A DNA stretch of 36,296 nt from Chloroflexota bacterium (lineage in GTDB: Bacteria > Chloroflexota > Anaerolineae > DTLA01). Each line of letters opens with the position of its first letter. The first letter of the stretch is position 1. The translations under genes were made by a program, and so were the position numbers. The notes under the pieces are model-generated. The model was not told where the DNA came from, did no database searches, and saw nothing but the letters and a program-made list of their open reading frames with translations. The stretch spans positions 1 through 36,296 of the forward strand of contig JACIWU010000024.1 of assembly GCA_014360805.1 (NCBI GenBank). The letters run 5' to 3'. Shown piece after piece: positions 32,480 through 36,296 of the stretch.

Positions 32480-32898
32480 CAACGCCGCGCGTTTCCGAGA
32501 GCACGCTCCGCGTGCGTTTCGCCGAAACCGACGCCCAGGGCATCGTGTACTACGCCAACTACTTCGTGTGGTTTGAGGTGGGGCGCGTCAACTACCTGCG
32601 CGAGGTCGGGTTTGACATCCCCCGCCGCGAGAAGGAAGGCATCACCTTCGTCATCGCCGAGGCGCGGTGCAGGTATCACGCCTCGGCCCGCTTTGACGAC
32701 CCCATCCTCGTCCGCACGTGGGTGAGCCAGGTTCGGCAGCGCAGTTTCACGTTCTCGTACCAGGTCATCAACCAGGAGACCGGCATCCTGTTGGCCGAAG
32801 GGGAGACCGTTCAGGTGATGATGGACCCCAAGACGCTCCGCCCCATACGCATACCCGACGAGTTCCGGGCCCAATTGTTGTCGGAGCAGAACCCGTGA
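32476..32898 (+). CDS. 4-hydroxybenzoyl-CoA/acyl-CoA thioesterase (hot-dog fold), second copy
   Basis: A 140-residue paralogue of the preceding gene. RVRFAETDAQGIVYYANYFV has the catalytic Asp and the usual YYANYF, followed by WFEVGRVNYLREVG and the YHASARFDDPILVRTWV strand. ATG 32476 overlaps the previous stop by 4 nt, and its own stop overlaps the next GTG. The motif variation between copies suggests different acyl specificity, possibly as a heteromer (inference). Confidence 0.9.
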   Translation: MTTPRVSESTLRVRFAETDAQGIVYYANYFVWFEVGRVNYLREVGFDIPRREKEGITFVIAEARCRYHASARFDDPILVRTWVSQVRQRSFTFSYQVINQETGILLAEGETVQVMMDPKTLRPIRIPDEFRAQLLSEQNP

Positions 32899-33698
32899 TC
32901 CAGACCGAGCAGATAGGCGCGGTTACCAAGTTCCGCCTGGCCAGGGGCTTCCTCCGGCGCCCGGCCTACTGGACGGCCGCCTACTTCGTGGATGGCCTGC
33001 TGGTGGACACGGGCTGCCACTTCACCGCCCGCGAACTGTGCGCCGCCCTCCGCCGCCAGACCGTGCGCTTCATCGTCAACACCCACCACCACGAGGATCA
33101 CATCGGCGCCAACGCCGAGATCGCCCGCGAGCACGGCGCGACCATCTACGCCCACCCGCTGGCACTGCCCTACCTGCGCGACCCGTCGCTCATCCGTATG
33201 CAACTGTATCGGCGAATCTTCTGGGGTTGGCCCACGCCGTCGGAGGGTCGCGAAGCCCCGCCCGAAATCGCGACCGAGCATCACCGCTTCCAGGTCATCC
33301 ACACGCCAGGCCACAGCCCGGACCACATCCTCATCTACGAACCCAGCGAGGGCTGGGCCTTCACCGGCGACCTGTTCATCGGCGGCAAGGACCGCGCCTA
33401 CCGGCCCGACTACGACATCCGCGCCACCCTGGACTCGCTCCGCCATCTGGCGGCGCTGGACATCTCGTACCTGTTCCCGGGCAGCGGCAGCGTGCGCCCC
33501 AACCCCCGCCGCGAAATCCTGGACAAGATCGCCTACCTGGAGGAGTTGCAAGTGCGCATCCGCCAACTCCACGACCGCGGATGGGACGAGAAGCGCATCG
33601 CCCGTGCCCTGTTCGGCCGCGAAGGCACGCTCACCTACCTGACGGGCGGCCATTTCTCCAGCGTCAACCTGGTTCGTGTATTCTTGAGGGACACATGA
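32895..33698 (+). CDS. MBL-fold metallo-hydrolase
   Basis: A 267-residue metallo-beta-lactamase-fold protein. The HxHxDH zinc motif is NTHHHEDHIGANAEIA, with VDTGCHF before it, IHTPGHSPDHILIY (third His), FTGDLFIGG (Asp) and a C-terminal GGHFSSVNLVR. The start is GTG 32895, overlapping the thioesterase stop (GTGA). Family roles include thioester hydrolysis and lactonase/glyoxalase activity. Being between thioesterases and DUF362, a thioester or CoA-linked substrate is plausible. Confidence 0.88.
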   Translation: MIQTEQIGAVTKFRLARGFLRRPAYWTAAYFVDGLLVDTGCHFTARELCAALRRQTVRFIVNTHHHEDHIGANAEIAREHGATIYAHPLALPYLRDPSLIRMQLYRRIFWGWPTPSEGREAPPEIATEHHRFQVIHTPGHSPDHILIYEPSEGWAFTGDLFIGGKDRAYRPDYDIRATLDSLRHLAALDISYLFPGSGSVRPNPRREILDKIAYLEELQVRIRQLHDRGWDEKRIARALFGREGTLTYLTGGHFSSVNLVRVFLRDT

Positions 33699-34771
33699 CC
33701 GTCGCCATCGTGCGCAGCACCCTGGACCAGGTCGCCGAAGCCCTGGCCCAGGCGCTGGACCGAATCGCATACAAGCCGACCCGCGAGGCCATCTTCATCA
33801 AGCCCAACGTGCCCGACTACGGCCCGCCCGGCATTGGCCTGTTCACCGATCCCGCCGTGGTGGAAGGGCTGCTGCGCTACTTCGCGGGCCGCCCCATCGT
33901 CATCGGCGAGGGCGCCATCGTGGGCCGCTCGGCCATGGAAGCGTTCCGCCGCACAGGCTACGCCGACCTGGCCCGGCGCTACGGCGCGCAACTGGCGGAC
34001 CTGAACGACGCGCCCCGCGTGGAGGTGGAATGGGAATTCGGCAGAATCCGACTGCCGGCGCTGCTCCAGACCCACGAGTACGTCAACGTTGCCAAGATGA
34101 AGACCCACATCCAGACCGGCGTAACGCTGGGCCTGAAGAACCAGAAGGGCCTGCTCACCGAAGCCGACAAGAAGCGGTTCCACAAGATCGGGCTGGACCG
34201 CGCCATACCGGCCTTGGCCCGCGTCGCAAGGCCTCACCTCACCGTGGTGGACGGCATCGTAGCCCTGGAGGGGTTGGGGCCGTGGCGCTTCGGCACGCCC
34301 GTGGACATGGGCATCCTTGTGGCGGGCACCGACGTGGTAGAGGTGGACAACGCCTGCCTGGCGCTGATGGGTATGCCCCGCGAGCGAGCGCCGCACATCC
34401 CACCAGCGCCCGTCCATGCCGTGGGCGTGCCCATTCCGGAAGCCGCGCGCCCGTTCGCGCTGGACTATCCCGGCTACTTCCGCTATCATAATGTATACGA
34501 ACATGTCTCGGACTCGTGCAGCGGATGCAACGCCGCCCTCTACCTCGCCTTCCGCGCACTACGCAAATCCCGATGGGGCCGCATTCGCCTGTTGTGGAGC
34601 GGGCAACTGCGCCGCACCGACATCGTCCTGGGGAGCGGCGCGGCCCTGCCTGCGGATCATGGCCGTGTGCTCTGCGTGGGCGACTGCGCGGCGGCCTTCG
34701 CACGCAAGGGCGGCTTCCGACTTGTTCGTGGCTGCCCGCCCGACCCGGCGGAAATCGCCCGCCGCGTCTAG
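33695..34771 (+). CDS. DUF362 domain-containing protein
   Basis: A 358-residue protein of the DUF362 family: IFIKPNVPDYGPP, IVIGEGAIVG, YVNVAKMKTHIQTGVTLGLK (N/KxK core), GLLTEADKKRFHK, and LTVVDGIVALEGLGP. A cysteine pair CSGCNAALYLAF and later cysteines near the C-terminus are present, but no full 2x[4Fe-4S] ferredoxin domain as in longer members. Function in the family is not established. ATG 33695 overlaps the MBL stop by 4 nt, giving a four-gene coupled unit with the two thioesterases. Confidence 0.85.
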   Translation: MTVAIVRSTLDQVAEALAQALDRIAYKPTREAIFIKPNVPDYGPPGIGLFTDPAVVEGLLRYFAGRPIVIGEGAIVGRSAMEAFRRTGYADLARRYGAQLADLNDAPRVEVEWEFGRIRLPALLQTHEYVNVAKMKTHIQTGVTLGLKNQKGLLTEADKKRFHKIGLDRAIPALARVARPHLTVVDGIVALEGLGPWRFGTPVDMGILVAGTDVVEVDNACLALMGMPRERAPHIPPAPVHAVGVPIPEAARPFALDYPGYFRYHNVYEHVSDSCSGCNAALYLAFRALRKSRWGRIRLLWSGQLRRTDIVLGSGAALPADHGRVLCVGDCAAAFARKGGFRLVRGCPPDPAEIARRV

Positions 34772-34826
34772 CACGGGAGCGGAAAGGATGTGTCAATATT
34801 ATGTCAAATAGTTCACAGGAGGCTTT

Positions 34827-35570
34827 ATGAAAGCGCCGCTTGGAGTGCTCAACCTGCACGGGTTTACGTCAAGCCTGGACTGTGTCAACGGCCTCAACCC
34901 CTACATTGAGGCCCTGGGCCTGCCCTACCGCATGCCCGTACTCCGCGGGCACATGCAAACGCCCGAGGCCCTGATCGGCGTAACCTGGCGGGACTGGTAC
35001 GCCGACGCCGAGGCCGCCCTGAAGGACCTGCTCACCGAGGCCGAAAAGGCCGTCGTCGTGGGCCTGTCCATGGGAGGGCTGGTGGCTCTGCACCTGGCTG
35101 CCGAACACCCCGACCAGGTGGACGCCATCGCCCTCGTAGCCGCGGCGCTCAAACTGCGCAACCCGCTCGCGCCGGGGAACGCGCTGGCCTTCCTGCAACC
35201 CATCGTCGGCAAACTCGTCCGATGGTGGCCCATGCCGCCCAACTACGCCGACAAGGAATTGGAAAAGTACGACACCAACTACGACCGCGCCCCCATGGAC
35301 GCCATCCTGTCTTTTCTGGACTACACCACCTACGTCGAGGGCCGCCTGCCCGAGGTCCGCGCTCCCGCCCTCATCATCCAGTCGCACAAGGACCAGACGG
35401 TGGCCCCCAACTCGGCCCAGATCATCCACGACCGCATCGCCTCCACCGACAAACGTATCGTCTGGTTTGAGCGAAGCCACCACGAGATGATGCGCGACCT
35501 GGAGCGGGAGAAAGTCTTTGAGACGATCCAGGCGTTCCTGAAAGAGCGCCTGGCCAAGGTCAAGGCATAG
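34827..35570 (+). CDS. Alpha/beta hydrolase (carboxylesterase/monoacylglycerol lipase type)
   Basis: A 247-residue hydrolase similar in layout to small thermostable carboxylesterases. It has the LNLHGFTSS oxyanion region, the nucleophile elbow GLSMGG, the acid in QSHKDQTV, and His in SHHEMM. No signal peptide, so cytosolic. ATG 34827 has AGGAGG 6 nt upstream. Just before it lies a TGTCAA direct repeat (34791-34796 and 34802-34807) of unknown meaning. It sits between the thioesterase/MBL/DUF362 group and an acyl-CoA synthetase, consistent with lipid or ester breakdown. Confidence 0.88.
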   Translation: MKAPLGVLNLHGFTSSLDCVNGLNPYIEALGLPYRMPVLRGHMQTPEALIGVTWRDWYADAEAALKDLLTEAEKAVVVGLSMGGLVALHLAAEHPDQVDAIALVAAALKLRNPLAPGNALAFLQPIVGKLVRWWPMPPNYADKELEKYDTNYDRAPMDAILSFLDYTTYVEGRLPEVRAPALIIQSHKDQTVAPNSAQIIHDRIASTDKRIVWFERSHHEMMRDLEREKVFETIQAFLKERLAKVKA

Positions 35571-35730
35571 ACCTATCCCTTTGCCTACGATGGCCGTCGC
35601 ACAGGGAGGTGCCGTATGTGAACAGACGTGCAGAACCACAGAATCGGAGCCGTCCGCGCTGAGGCCGCCACAGGCCCATGCCCAACGTCCGGTAAATCGT
35701 TCGCATAGAGTACGAGGAGGAGGTAGGAAA

Positions 35731-36296
35731 ATGGAAAAGCCCTGGCACAAGTTCTATGATGAGTCAGTTCCCAAGCACATTGACTACCCGGCGATCCCCC
35801 TGCACGAACTGTTGAGGCGCTCGGCCCAGAAGCACCCCGACCGTGTCGCCCTCATCTACGGCGCGCCGCTGGGGTCCCGCTACATGGCGAAGAAGATCAC
35901 CTTCCGCGAACTGGATGAACTGGTTACCCGATTCGCGGCGGGCCTCCAGAAACTGGGCGTGAAGAAAGGCGACCGCGTGGCCCTCTACCTGCCCAACTGC
36001 CCGCAGTACATCATCGCGTACTACGGCGCGGCCCGCGCGGGCGCAGTCATCGTGCCCTGCAACCCCCTGTACGTGGCCCGCGAGTTGGAGCACCAGGTCA
36101 ACGACTCGGGCGCGGAAACCCTCATCGCTCTCACAGCCTTCTACGGCAACGTCAAGCAGGTGCGCGCCAACACGCCGCTCAAACGCGTCATCGTTACCAG
36201 CATCAAGGAGTACTTCCCGGGCCTGCTGCGCACCCTGTTCACCGTCGCCAAAGAGAAAAAAGAAGGCCACGCATTGAGCATTGAGGGCGAGAAGGA
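35731..36296 (+). CDS. Long/medium-chain acyl-CoA synthetase (AMP-binding), N-terminal part
   Basis: Partial gene running off the right edge, 188 residues visible. It begins MEKPWHKFYDESVPKHIDYP and contains PLHELLRRSAQKHPDRVALI, ITFRELDELVTRFAAGLQ, KKGDRVALYLPNCPQYIIAY and AARAGAVIVPCNPLY, the typical N-terminal domain of AMP-forming acyl-CoA ligases. The P-loop-like YTSGTTG motif lies beyond the edge. GAGGAGGAGG precedes ATG 35731. It would activate fatty acids released by the upstream esterase for the beta-oxidation genes. Confidence 0.9.
   Translation, partial: MEKPWHKFYDESVPKHIDYPAIPLHELLRRSAQKHPDRVALIYGAPLGSRYMAKKITFRELDELVTRFAAGLQKLGVKKGDRVALYLPNCPQYIIAYYGAARAGAVIVPCNPLYVARELEHQVNDSGAETLIALTAFYGNVKQVRANTPLKRVIVTSIKEYFPGLLRTLFTVAKEKKEGHALSIEGEK

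Overview
The window looks like a chromosomal segment of a GC-rich Chloroflexota bacterium, probably related to Anaerolineae. The support is the mix of features: Thr/Pro-rich secreted proteins with cohesin and LysM modules, an anaerobic acyl-CoA pathway with a ferredoxin-type Etf, dispersed GC-rich palindromic repeats between genes, and consensus TTGACA-N17-TATAAT promoters. The assignment is by gene content only. No rRNA or tRNA gene was found to confirm it.

Layout. Positions 1-118 hold the start of a leftward SDR oxidoreductase with its own promoter and a palindromic operator-like site. Positions 524-2359 encode a membrane-associated alkaline-phosphatase-superfamily phosphodiesterase. Positions 2367-9390 (leftward) encode two exported proteins: a cohesin plus triple-LysM protein, and a 1905-residue protein with a duplicated uncharacterised module followed by PKD, cohesin, carboxypeptidase-regulatory-like, dockerin and second cohesin domains. 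Positions 9391-10248 are a repeat-rich gap. Positions 10249-11741 (leftward) encode an AmmeMemoRadiSam-type radical SAM enzyme and an unknown partner. Positions 11852-12306 hold two small coiled-coil genes behind a promoter with a CsoR-like palindrome. Positions 12622-13055 encode a HicBA toxin-antitoxin pair. Positions 13224-16287 (leftward) are a Fur-family regulator plus CbiM(N)QO nickel/cobalt ECF transporter operon.

Positions 16861-19477 are the most unusual region. A NifS/IscS-like protein has lost the PLP-binding lysine (Leu207) and several other PLP contacts but keeps the sulfur-carrying cysteine. It is followed by an IscU fused to a MIP18 domain, then TusA and a DsrE-family protein. 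This reads as a sulfur-transfer and Fe-S assembly unit in which sulfur may arrive as persulfide rather than from cysteine desulfuration.

Positions 19605-31941 are a long rightward acyl-CoA operon. Its 420-nt structured leader contains a terminator-like hairpin. The genes are thiolase, a small unknown protein, 3-hydroxyacyl-CoA dehydrogenase, enoyl-CoA hydratase, acyl-CoA dehydrogenase, EtfB, a thiolase-HAD phosphatase fusion, a CoA-transferase-like pair apparently without its catalytic glutamate, a PLP aminotransferase, and EtfA with an N-terminal two-cluster ferredoxin domain. Together they form a beta-oxidation or butyryl-CoA-type cycle coupled to an Etf that may bifurcate electrons.

Positions 32069-36296 continue rightward with two hot-dog thioesterases, an MBL-fold hydrolase and a DUF362 protein, all four translationally coupled by 4-nt overlaps. 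An alpha/beta hydrolase and the start of an acyl-CoA synthetase follow.
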